From positions 1-5,453 of the forward strand of contig JAFGPF010000033.1 of NCBI GenBank assembly GCA_016926115.1: a stretch of 5,453 nucleotides of DNA, given 5' to 3'. The translations under genes and the position numbers were made by a program. Shown piece after piece: positions 1 to 5,448 of this stretch. Within the stretch, counting starts at the first letter, position 1. Each line of letters begins with the position of its first letter. The notes beneath the pieces are model-generated. The model saw only the letters and a list, made by a program, of their open reading frames with translations. It did no database searches and was not told where the DNA came from. Origin of the DNA: Dehalococcoidales bacterium (lineage in GTDB: Bacteria; Chloroflexota; Dehalococcoidia; Dehalococcoidales; RBG-16-60-22).

Positions 1-1136
1 ATAGCCGGTCCGGCCAGCGGCTCCATCTTCACGAACCATTGCAGGCTGGCAATCGGCTCCACCATGGTCCGGCAGCGCTGGCAATGTCCCACGGCGTGGC
101 TGTAGCTTTCCGTCTTCACCAGCTGCCCCGTCTTTTCCAGGTCGGCTATTATCGCCTCGCGGGCTTCGAACCTGTCCATGCCCCGGTATGGCCCGGCGTT
201 CTCGTTCATGGTCACGTCGTTATTCAGAATATTAATCATGGGCAGTCCCTGTCTCTGGGATACCTCGAAGTCCACCGGGTCGTGTCCCGGAGTGATTTTT
301 ACGGCTCCGGTGCCGAATTCGACGTCCACCGCTTCGTCGGCGACGATGGGTATCTCTCGGTTCACAGCGGGTAATATTACCTTCTTACCCACCAGCCCCC
401 GGAAGCGTTCGTCGTTCGGATTGACTGCAACCGCCGTGTCCCCGACAATCGTTTCCGGTCGGGTCGTGGCTACCGTGATAAACCGGCTGTTATCGTCGGC
501 AAGCGGGTAGTTCACATACCACAGGTGCCCGTTGATATCATGGTGCTCTACCTCCAGGTCGGACAGGGCTGTGGCGCATCGGGGGCACCAGTTGATAATA
601 CGTTCGCCCCGGTATATCAGTCCCTTTTCGTAAAGGTGGGTAAAAACCGTGCGTACCGCCAGGTTAGGTCCCTCGTCCATGGTAAAGCACAGGCGCGACC
701 AGTCCATGGAGGCGCCGAGCCTTTTATGCTGCTCGACGATATTGCCCCGGTATTTGTCTGCCCATGCCCAGACCCTCTCTAGGAATTTCTCGCGCCCGAG
801 TTGATGGCGGTCGGTGCCTTCCTGTGCCAGCAGTCTTTCCACCACTACCTGCGTAGCGATACCCGCGTGGTCGACGCCGGGCAGCCATAAGGTCGGCTCT
901 CCCTTCATGCGGTGCCACCGTATCATGATGTCTTCGAGGGCAGCCGTTATCGCCGTACCAAGGTGCATATCACCGGTGATGTTGGTGGGCGGATGAATTA
1001 TCGTGAAAGGTTCCTTGCTGTGGTCTATCTCCGGCGTGAAGTATCGCTTCTCCATCCAGAAGTCGTACCACTTCTGCTCGACCTTCCCCGGTTCGTAAGC
1101 CTTGGGCATTTCCTGTTTTTCAGGGGCTTGCGTCAT
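1..1136 (-). CDS. valS: Valyl-tRNA synthetase, N-terminal 378 codons (C-terminus beyond left edge)
   Basis: Class I aminoacyl-tRNA synthetase that charges tRNA-Val in the cytoplasm and edits mischarged Thr. The ATG at 1136 is preceded by GGAAAGAGG, 5 nt from the start. The reading frame is open to the left edge. Visible in order: the ATP-binding signature HPPTNITGDMHLGTA (residues 48-62), the catalytic-core block WLPGVDHAGIATQVVVE (84-100), LGREKFLERVW (113-123), MDWSR (144-148), the NWCPRC element entering the editing domain (182-187), LSDLEVE (191-197), the editing-site ATTRPET (223-229), GTGAVKITPGHDPVDFE (275-291) and QWFVKM (366-371). KMSKS, the anticodon-binding domain and the coiled-coil tail would lie outside. 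The order and spacing match bacterial ValRS closely. The last His of the HIGH motif is Thr (H58-L-G-T61), which is unusual. It follows the acetyltransferase gene by 38 bp, with no room for a T-box leader. Truncation is only by the window edge. Confidence 0.97.
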   Translation of the reverse strand, partial: MTQAPEKQEMPKAYEPGKVEQKWYDFWMEKRYFTPEIDHSKEPFTIIHPPTNITGDMHLGTAITAALEDIMIRWHRMKGEPTLWLPGVDHAGIATQVVVERLLAQEGTDRHQLGREKFLERVWAWADKYRGNIVEQHKRLGASMDWSRLCFTMDEGPNLAVRTVFTHLYEKGLIYRGERIINWCPRCATALSDLEVEHHDINGHLWYVNYPLADDNSRFITVATTRPETIVGDTAVAVNPNDERFRGLVGKKVILPAVNREIPIVADEAVDVEFGTGAVKITPGHDPVDFEVSQRQGLPMINILNNDVTMNENAGPYRGMDRFEAREAIIADLEKTGQLVKTESYSHAVGHCQRCRTMVEPIASLQWFVKMEPLAGPA

Positions 1137-1174
1137 GTGAACCTCTTTCCAATCTAATAACTAGGTTTAGCCGC

Positions 1175-1591
1175 TCAGTCTTCCACCAGTCGTTTCCCCA
1201 TACTGACCACGTCGTCCGCCTTATACCCGATTTTATCATAAAACGCCAGTGCTTCGGAATTACTGCTTCGTATCTGGAGGTTGATTTTCGGGCAGCCTCT
1301 TTCCCGTAGCTTGGCCTCGATGGCGTCCATCATCTGCCTGCCCAGCCCTTTTTCCCGGTATTCGGGGTCTATGGCCAGGTAATTTACCCACCCCCTGTGA
1401 CTCTCGTAGCCACCCATTGCCGATGCTATGATTCTGCCGTCTAGCAGTCCTACCAGTAATAACTCCGGGTCTACTTTCATCTTGCGTTCGATATCCAGCT
1501 TCGGGTTGTTCCATGTTACGGTCAGACCGCACCGCTCCCACAGGTCGATAACCGCATTCTCATACTCGGGTATGTAAGACTTGATTAGCAT
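1175..1591 (-). CDS. ypeA: GNAT-family N-acetyltransferase, YpeA-like
   Basis: Predicted acetyl-CoA-dependent N-acetyltransferase of 138 residues, about the length of E. coli YpeA. The sequence resembles YpeA over its whole length: LWERCGL (17-23), WNNPKLDIERKM (27-38), MGGYESHRG (59-67) and the C-terminal MGKRLVED. The GNAT acetyl-CoA pyrophosphate loop is visible as REKGLG (79-84) after the V-x-Y-L-A-I strand (69-74). The C-terminal NSEALAFYDKIGY block (111-123) is the usual GNAT motif B. The substrate of this family is not established to my knowledge, so I give none. The ATG at 1591 has only a weak upstream AGAG, close to the start, which suggests modest translation. It opens a likely two-gene unit with valS 38 bp downstream. 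A 318-bp repeat-bearing spacer separates it from coaB, so it may have its own promoter, although I could not find a convincing -35/-10 pair. Confidence 0.93.
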   Translation of the reverse strand: MLIKSYIPEYENAVIDLWERCGLTVTWNNPKLDIERKMKVDPELLLVGLLDGRIIASAMGGYESHRGWVNYLAIDPEYREKGLGRQMMDAIEAKLRERGCPKINLQIRSSNSEALAFYDKIGYKADDVVSMGKRLVED

Positions 1592-1619
1592 ATCTCTATT
1601 ACCAAGACTTAATCACGCC

Positions 1620-1639
1620 ATTCCGGCGAAAGCCGGAAT
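1620..1639. repeat. Perfect 8-bp palindromic hairpin with GAAA loop
   Basis: ATTCCGGC (1620-1627), GAAA loop (1628-1631), GCCGGAAT (1632-1639). The stem is perfect, and on the plus strand the loop is a GNRA-type tetraloop. The extended context (CCATTCC...GGAATCCAG) resembles a short palindromic repeat that I recall as dispersed in many environmental bacterial genomes. It lies 28 bp upstream of the acetyltransferase start and so falls in that gene's leader or promoter area. No T-run follows on either strand, so it is not a typical terminator. Confidence 0.75.
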
Positions 1640-1666
1640 CCAGAATATCTGATCCACTACTTAGTT

Positions 1667-1702
1667 TCCCCCTTTGAAAAAGGGGGAGCAAGGGGGATTT
1701 TC
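1667..1702. repeat. C-rich/G-rich hairpin repeat, copy 1
   Basis: The 9-bp perfect stem TCCCCCTTT (1667-1675) / AAAGGGGGA (1679-1687) has a GAA loop. A second G-run (1692-1696) and ATTTTC follow it. The tail AAGGGGGATTTTC nearly matches the tail of the element at 1864-1900, and both have the same orientation and architecture, so they look like diverged copies of one element. The C-run can pair with either G-run, giving two alternative hairpins. The type resembles short repeats I recall as common in environmental bacterial genomes. Confidence 0.75.
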
Positions 1703-1715
1703 TCACTCCGCCCGC

Positions 1716-1737
1716 TCATCCTGAGCTTGTCGAAGGG
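1716..1737. repeat. CCTGAGCTTGTCGAAGG-type dispersed repeat segment
   Basis: The segment TCATCCTGAGC...GTCGAAGGG, read on the minus strand as CCTTCGACAAGCTCAGGATG, matches from memory a short sequence found in many copies in diverse bacterial genomes. It is only weakly self-complementary (CCT/AGG ends), so the call rests on recollection of the repeat rather than on structure here. Only one copy is present in this window. Confidence 0.55.
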
Positions 1738-1863
1738 CCCCCGCCACCCCCGTATGTTATCTTTTCCCGCCCTGCTTGACCGCCGTAGCTTTAGAGCAGA
1801 CTGGGCCATACTCGCTATCCATCGCTTATTCCGCAAGTGTACCCCCTTTTTCGGGTATTAACG

Positions 1864-1900
1864 TCCCTCCTTCGTAAGGAGGGATAAGAGGGAGATTTTC
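1864..1900. repeat. C-rich/G-rich hairpin repeat, copy 2
   Basis: The 9-bp perfect stem TCCCTCCTT (1864-1872) / AAGGAGGGA (1876-1884) has a CGT loop, followed by TAAGAGGGAGATTTTC. The layout (stem, short loop, stem, second purine run, ATTTTC) is the same as at 1667-1702, with scattered substitutions and one length change. It starts 10 bp beyond the coaB stop in transcription order. It could form a hairpin at the 3' end of the coa mRNA, but no U-tract follows, so a role as an intrinsic terminator is not supported. Confidence 0.75.
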
Positions 1901-1909
1901 ACCTGCGGC

Positions 1910-2560
1910 TTAGTCCGCTAGCAGCCCCGCCACCCTGTCCAGTATCCTCTCTGCCACCTCTCGCTTGGTCATCAGGGGCATGTCCTCTACATTCCCGTTC
2001 CTATCGACGAATATCACTTTATTCGTATCCACGCCGAAGCCGCTCCCGTCCTGGGTGACATCGTTCCCCACGAAAAGGTCGCATTTTTTTTCGATTATCT
2101 TCTTACGGGTATTCTCGATGAGGTCTTCTGTCTCGGCGGAAAAACCTATTTTCAGGAAGTCCCCTTTTATTTCGGATAGGATGTCCGGCGCCTTTACCAG
2201 TTCCAGTATCAGGCTCTCGGCACCTTTTTTTATCTTCCGGGTTGCGGGACTTTTCGGGACATAGTCAGCCGGAGCAGCGGCCATTATCAGGGCATCGGCA
2301 CTGGCGCACGCTTTACCGACCGCCTCCTTCATCTCCGTAACGCTTTCTATGTATATTACTTCCATACCGGTAGGGTCGGTTAGTGCGGTCGGCGCGGTGA
2401 TTAATGTGACTTTTGCGCCCCGGTTAAGGGCGGCTTCCGCTATGGAATAGCCCATCTTCCCGGAAGAACGGTTGCCGATGTACCGCACCGGGTCGATTGG
2501 TTCCCGCGTGCCCCCGGCCGTAACCACGATTCGATGTCCCGTAAAATCGCTTTTATCCAC
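1910..2560 (-). CDS. coaB: Phosphopantothenate-cysteine ligase (stand-alone CoaB)
   Basis: Joins 4'-phosphopantothenate to cysteine, with nucleotide activation, giving 4'-phosphopantothenoylcysteine, the CoaC substrate. The protein has 216 residues, the size of the C-terminal half of fused CoaBC (Dfp). Diagnostic blocks: GGTREPIDPVRYIGNRSSG (16-34), containing the conserved Asn of the RYIxN motif (N30); AAAPADY (94-100); a lysine-rich KIKK (109-112) where the family has its catalytic Lys; KAPDIL (123-128); IGFSAET (138-144); and GNDVTQDGSGFG (165-176). The start is a GTG at 2560 rather than ATG. It is chosen because AGGAGG sits 6 nt upstream, inside the end of coaC, and because the protein then begins just before the first CoaB strand. 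It overlaps coaC by 8 bp, so translation is probably coupled. Most bacteria fuse the two activities; here they are separate reading frames. Confidence 0.95.
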   Translation of the reverse strand: MDKSDFTGHRIVVTAGGTREPIDPVRYIGNRSSGKMGYSIAEAALNRGAKVTLITAPTALTDPTGMEVIYIESVTEMKEAVGKACASADALIMAAAPADYVPKSPATRKIKKGAESLILELVKAPDILSEIKGDFLKIGFSAETEDLIENTRKKIIEKKCDLFVGNDVTQDGSGFGVDTNKVIFVDRNGNVEDMPLMTKREVAERILDRVAGLLAD

Positions 2561-3098
2561 CTGCCGCCTCCTCGATAGCCTTTATTATCTTCTCGTTTTC
2601 CGCCAGCCTGCCCTGCCCCATCTTCCCGGATGCCAGGCGCCCGTACTCCGGCTCGATGATGGTGAAGCCTCTTGCTTTCAGTTTGGCGATGTTCTCCTGC
2701 GTGACGGTATTTTTATACATGATGTCGTTCATCGCCGGGGCGACGATAACCGGGGCTTCGGTGGCCAGTACCAGGCAGCCGAGCATATCGTCGGCGATGC
2801 CCGCCGCCAGCTTGGCGATGCTGTTGGCCGTAGCCGGAACTATCGCCACGACGTCGGCGGCTTCGGCCAGGGCTATATGCTCCTCGCTGTATTCGGACGC
2901 CATATCGAACATGTCGGTGACAACCGGCCTGCCCGTGAGGTTGCGCAGCGTCAGCGGCGTGATGAACTTCGTGGCGGCGTCTGTCATTACCGTCTCTACT
3001 TTGGCGCCAGCCTGTGTCAACTTGCTGGCGATATCCGCAGCCTTGTACGCGGCGATTCCCCCTGTTATACCCAGTATGACGGTCTTGTTTTTCAGCAT
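2553..3098 (-). CDS. coaC: Phosphopantothenoylcysteine decarboxylase (stand-alone CoaC)
   Basis: FMN-dependent decarboxylase of the HFCD flavoprotein family, converting phosphopantothenoylcysteine to 4'-phosphopantetheine. The protein has 181 residues, matching the N-terminal half of fused CoaBC. Seen in order: the flavin-binding GITGGIAAYK (10-19), the catalytic His in EHIALA (H74), PATANSIAKLAAGIADDML (88-106), the PAMN substrate-binding motif (121-124), and GRLASGKMGQGRL (153-165), which is the flexible flap. In the flap the family motif is L-A-C-G; here the Cys studied as catalytic in E. coli Dfp (Cys158) is Ser157. The ATG at 3098 has GAGGAG 6 nt upstream and follows coaX by 18 bp. The reading frame ends with TAA inside the coaB start region (GTGGATAA). 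EpiD-like peptide decarboxylases share this fold, but the coaX/coaB context fixes the pathway. Confidence 0.95.
   Translation of the reverse strand: MLKNKTVILGITGGIAAYKAADIASKLTQAGAKVETVMTDAATKFITPLTLRNLTGRPVVTDMFDMASEYSEEHIALAEAADVVAIVPATANSIAKLAAGIADDMLGCLVLATEAPVIVAPAMNDIMYKNTVTQENIAKLKARGFTIIEPEYGRLASGKMGQGRLAENEKIIKAIEEAAGG
2567..2572 (-). promoter_or_regulatory. Shine-Dalgarno sequence for coaB inside the 3' end of coaC
   Basis: AGGAGG on the minus strand, 6 nt before the GTG at 2560. It lies within the codons for the last residues of CoaC (...IEEAAGG). It decides the GTG start and indicates that coaB is initiated on its own, probably by ribosomes finishing coaC, rather than being the downstream part of an accidentally frameshifted fused gene. 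Confidence 0.8.
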
Positions 3099-3116
3099 GG
3101 TTCACTCCTCGGCCGG

Positions 3117-3884
3117 TCAGGCCCGGTTCATATCGTGAATTATTTTAATGCCGATTAAGGTCAGGTCAGGATTGATTGTATCGATTACTTTTGACTCGTT
3201 GGCGATAATACCGGCATATCCGCCGGTAGCCACGACCAGTGCTTTCTCCCCCAGTTCTTCCTGTATGCGTTTGACGATGCCGTCGATAAGTCCTGCGTAA
3301 CCGAAGATAATGCCCGACTGCATTGCGGCGATGGTGTTGGGGCCGATAGCGTTTTTCGGGCGTACCAGCTCTACACGGGGCAGGGCGGCGGTGCGTGTAT
3401 ACAGGGCTTCGGCGGATATTCCCAGTCCCGGCGCTATGGCGCCGCCCAGGTAATCGCCGTCTCTGGAGACGGTAGCGAAGGCAGTGGCCGTGCCCATGGC
3501 TACCACGATTACCGGAGGTTTATAAAGGTGCAGAGCAGCGGCGGCATTGGCGATGAGGTCGGCGCCGACCTCGCGGGGATTGTCCGTTCGGATACGCACT
3601 CCCGTTTTTACCCCCGGCCCGACTACGAGAGGCTGGATATTAAAGTAGGTCTCCATCAGCTCGTGAAATACCGTCAGTAGCGGCGGGACTACGCAGCTGA
3701 TGGCCCCCTTTTTGATATCGTCCGTATTGATACCACGGTGTCGCAGCAGTTCGAGCAGTATTACGGCATACTCGTCGGGCATGCGGTGTATGCCACTGGC
3801 GATACGCCAGGTGGCTTTGAGCTTATCTTCCTGGAACATGCCTATTTTTATATTCGTGTTGGCGACATCGAAAGCTAGCAGCAT
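3117..3884 (-). CDS. coaX: Type III pantothenate kinase (CoaX), with altered active-site motifs
   Basis: ASKHA-fold kinase that phosphorylates pantothenate, the first step of CoA synthesis. The length of 255 residues is typical. Family blocks: the N-terminal phosphate loop FDVANTN (5-11), SCVVPPL (63-69), VVGPGVKTGV (87-96), NPREVGAD (102-109), GTATAF (131-136), YLGGAIAPGLGISAEALYTR (145-164, substrate side), AMQSGIIFGY (187-196) and the adenosine motif ATGGYA (219-224). Several normally invariant positions differ: DxGNT is DxANT (A8), GADR is GADL (L110), and the VDFGTATT block reads VAMGTATA (Ala129 for Asp, Ala135 for Thr). Asp6 and Asp109 remain. Activity is therefore plausible but not assured. 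The ATG at 3884 follows AGGAGG by 5 nt; the nnr stop is 13 bp upstream and coaC starts 18 bp downstream, so it is the second gene of the operon. Identity as a CoaX homologue is certain; catalytic competence is the open point. Confidence 0.93.
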   Translation of the reverse strand: MLLAFDVANTNIKIGMFQEDKLKATWRIASGIHRMPDEYAVILLELLRHRGINTDDIKKGAISCVVPPLLTVFHELMETYFNIQPLVVGPGVKTGVRIRTDNPREVGADLIANAAAALHLYKPPVIVVAMGTATAFATVSRDGDYLGGAIAPGLGISAEALYTRTAALPRVELVRPKNAIGPNTIAAMQSGIIFGYAGLIDGIVKRIQEELGEKALVVATGGYAGIIANESKVIDTINPDLTLIGIKIIHDMNRA

Positions 3885-3897
3885 ATTTTCCTCCTCT

Positions 3898-5448
3898 TCA
3901 ACCCCTGTTTTTTATCTGTTTGATAACCACAGGCAGTGCCTGGAGAAGGTCGGAAGCAAGCATACCGGTATCTCCCTGCAAGTTTCTTATCGTTTCTCCG
4001 GCTTCGCAGCCGATGTATACACCCAGGCGGGCGGCGTCGTAGATTGTCGGCCCCTGGGCCAGCATTCCCGCGATGATTCCCGAAAGCACATCGCCCGTCC
4101 CCGCCGTCGCCAGCCCGGGATTGGCAAAAGGACTGATACAGCAGCGACCATCTGGACTGGCGATTACGTTGTATGCCCCCTTGAGGAGGATAATCTTGTT
4201 CCATTCCGCCGCGTATTTCCTGGCCACGTTCAGGCGGTCCGCCTGTATTTCTTCTATGGAAAGCCCGCATAGCCGTGACATCTCGCCCGGATGGGGCGTA
4301 ATGATGGCATCGCTGGTAACCCGCTGCCACCAGTTGGGTATCTTTGAGAGTATGTTGAGGGCGTCGGCATCGAGTACCATTGGCGGTAGCTTTTTCTCTG
4401 TGAGTAGCGAGACGACGAAATCCGCGGTCGAGGGGTCCTGTCCCAGACCGCAGCCGAGTAACAGCGCGTCGTAGCGTTCGCATTGCTCGCTTATGGTGGC
4501 TGCGGCTTCCCGCCCGATGGTGCCGGGCTGCCCTTCTGGCAGCGGCAGAAATGTCGTCTCCGTCAGCTTACTGGCCAGAATGGGGTGCAGGCTGGCGGCG
4601 GTGGCCAGAGTGACCAGTCCGGCGCCCGCTCGCATCGCGCCGCTGCATGCCAGGTATGCCGAACCCGTATAGTTGACCGACCCGGCAACTACCAGCGCTT
4701 TCCCGAACGTGCCTTTATTGGCATTGAGCGGGCGTGCCGGCAGGTTGTCCCGGGTCCACTCCGGTGTAAGTAGCTCGGTCTTGATTGAGTCCGCCAGCGT
4801 TTCCGGGATGCCGATGTCGGCTATTTTGAGTGTGCCCACCCTTGCCGCCCCGGGGAAATTATAAAGCCCCGTCTTGGGGAACGCCAGCGTCACCGTTACG
4901 TCCGCGTAGGGGCAGGCGGGGTCGACGGCGCCGGTGTCGGCGTCCATCCCCGAAGGTAAATCCACCGCGATAATGCTTAGCTTGTGTTTTTCTTTCTCTT
5001 TATTGACCTTTTCCAGCACCTGTTTGAACACGCCTTCGAGCGGCCGCATTTTCCCGGTACCCAGCAACGCGTCGATAACGCAGGTAACGGATTCGAGCAG
5101 TTCATCCAGATGTCTGAAGCCTGTGTCCCGCTCGGCTTCCATACAGGTAATCTCGCACTCTCGCACAAGTTTCAGGTTTTCGTCGTCGGGTTGGCGCCGA
5201 CTGCAAAGGTATACGGTTACCGACGCTCCCCACTCTTTCAGGTAGCGGGCCGCCACCAGGCCGTCCCCGCCGTTGTTACCGGTCCCTATCAGGCATAAAA
5301 CGTGCTGGTCCGGCATATCGTTCAAGTACGCCTGAGTATACTCAGCGACGCATTTTCCTGCGTTTTCCATCAGCGTACTCGCCGGTGTGCCCTGTTCGAT
5401 GCATGCCCGGTCGGTCTGTCTCATCTGCTCTGCGGTTAAAATCTTCAT
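3898..5448 (-). CDS. nnr: Bifunctional NAD(P)H-hydrate epimerase / ADP-dependent NAD(P)H-hydrate dehydratase
   Basis: Metabolite-repair enzyme. The N-terminal YjeF_N domain epimerises R- and S-NAD(P)HX, and the C-terminal ribokinase-like domain dehydrates S-NAD(P)HX back to NAD(P)H, using ADP in bacteria. The protein has 516 residues, close to E. coli Nnr (YjeF). Epimerase part: MRQTDRACIEQG (9-20), MENAG (27-31), GTGNNGGDG (55-63), VIDALLGTG (124-132, with the expected catalytic Asp126) and DLPSGMDADTG (163-173). Dehydratase part: NKGTFGKALVVAGS (244-257), GAMRAGAGLVTLA (270-282), LDADALN (359-365), TPHPGEM (384-390), LLKG (421-424) and NPGLATAGTGDVLSG (443-457), where Asp453 is the expected catalytic residue. 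All key motifs are intact. The ATG at 5448 is followed by the family-typical MKILTAEQM. Only 5 bases precede it, so its ribosome binding site and promoter are outside the window. It is the first visible gene of the nnr-coaX-coaC-coaB cluster. Confidence 0.96.
   Translation of the reverse strand: MKILTAEQMRQTDRACIEQGTPASTLMENAGKCVAEYTQAYLNDMPDQHVLCLIGTGNNGGDGLVAARYLKEWGASVTVYLCSRRQPDDENLKLVRECEITCMEAERDTGFRHLDELLESVTCVIDALLGTGKMRPLEGVFKQVLEKVNKEKEKHKLSIIAVDLPSGMDADTGAVDPACPYADVTVTLAFPKTGLYNFPGAARVGTLKIADIGIPETLADSIKTELLTPEWTRDNLPARPLNANKGTFGKALVVAGSVNYTGSAYLACSGAMRAGAGLVTLATAASLHPILASKLTETTFLPLPEGQPGTIGREAAATISEQCERYDALLLGCGLGQDPSTADFVVSLLTEKKLPPMVLDADALNILSKIPNWWQRVTSDAIITPHPGEMSRLCGLSIEEIQADRLNVARKYAAEWNKIILLKGAYNVIASPDGRCCISPFANPGLATAGTGDVLSGIIAGMLAQGPTIYDAARLGVYIGCEAGETIRNLQGDTGMLASDLLQALPVVIKQIKNRG

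Larger units (their letters stand above)
1592..1909. other. 318-bp intergenic spacer built largely of short dispersed-type repeats
   Basis: This is the only long non-coding stretch of the window, lying between the coaB stop and the acetyltransferase start. It holds four repeat-like elements, annotated separately: a GAAA-loop hairpin, two related C-rich/G-rich hairpin elements, and a CCTGAGCTTGTCGAAGG-type segment. The roughly 120 bp at 1741-1860 show only a weak TACCC/GGGTA stem (1840-1857, 8-nt loop). None of the hairpins is followed on the minus strand by a T-run, so I see no canonical intrinsic terminator for the coa operon and no confident promoter. A 50-codon minus-strand frame (1809-1657) runs through two of the repeats and is judged spurious. 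Confidence 0.85.

Noticed and set aside
1137..1174. T-box or attenuator leader upstream of valS
   Set aside because: Only 38 bp separate valS from the preceding stop codon, and no stem-loop or T-box core is visible.
1592..1660. Sigma-70 promoter for the acetyltransferase-valS unit
   Set aside because: Some AT-rich hexamers such as TATTCT and TAATAG occur on the minus strand, but none has a matching -35 at suitable spacing.
1657..1809. 50-codon minus-strand open frame beginning MAQSALKLRR in the spacer
   Set aside because: It runs straight through the CCTTCGAC-type repeat (giving PFDKLRMSG) and the C-rich hairpin repeat (giving KIPLAPPFSKG). These are familiar spurious translations of dispersed repeats. 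It has no good ribosome binding site.
1864..1884. Intrinsic terminator after coaB
   Set aside because: The stem is strong, but on the minus strand it is followed by CGTTAATACCCG with no T-run. It fits a repeat element better.
2472..3158. Long plus-strand frames opposite coaC/coaB (also 3700-4272 and others opposite nnr and coaX)
   Set aside because: They are antisense to clearly conserved genes, have no recognisable motifs, and arise from the codon bias of the opposite strand.
3875..4483. 202-codon minus-strand frame overlapping nnr in another frame
   Set aside because: It is Arg/Gly-rich translation typical of an out-of-frame reading of a GC-rich gene. nnr in the other frame has intact domain motifs throughout.
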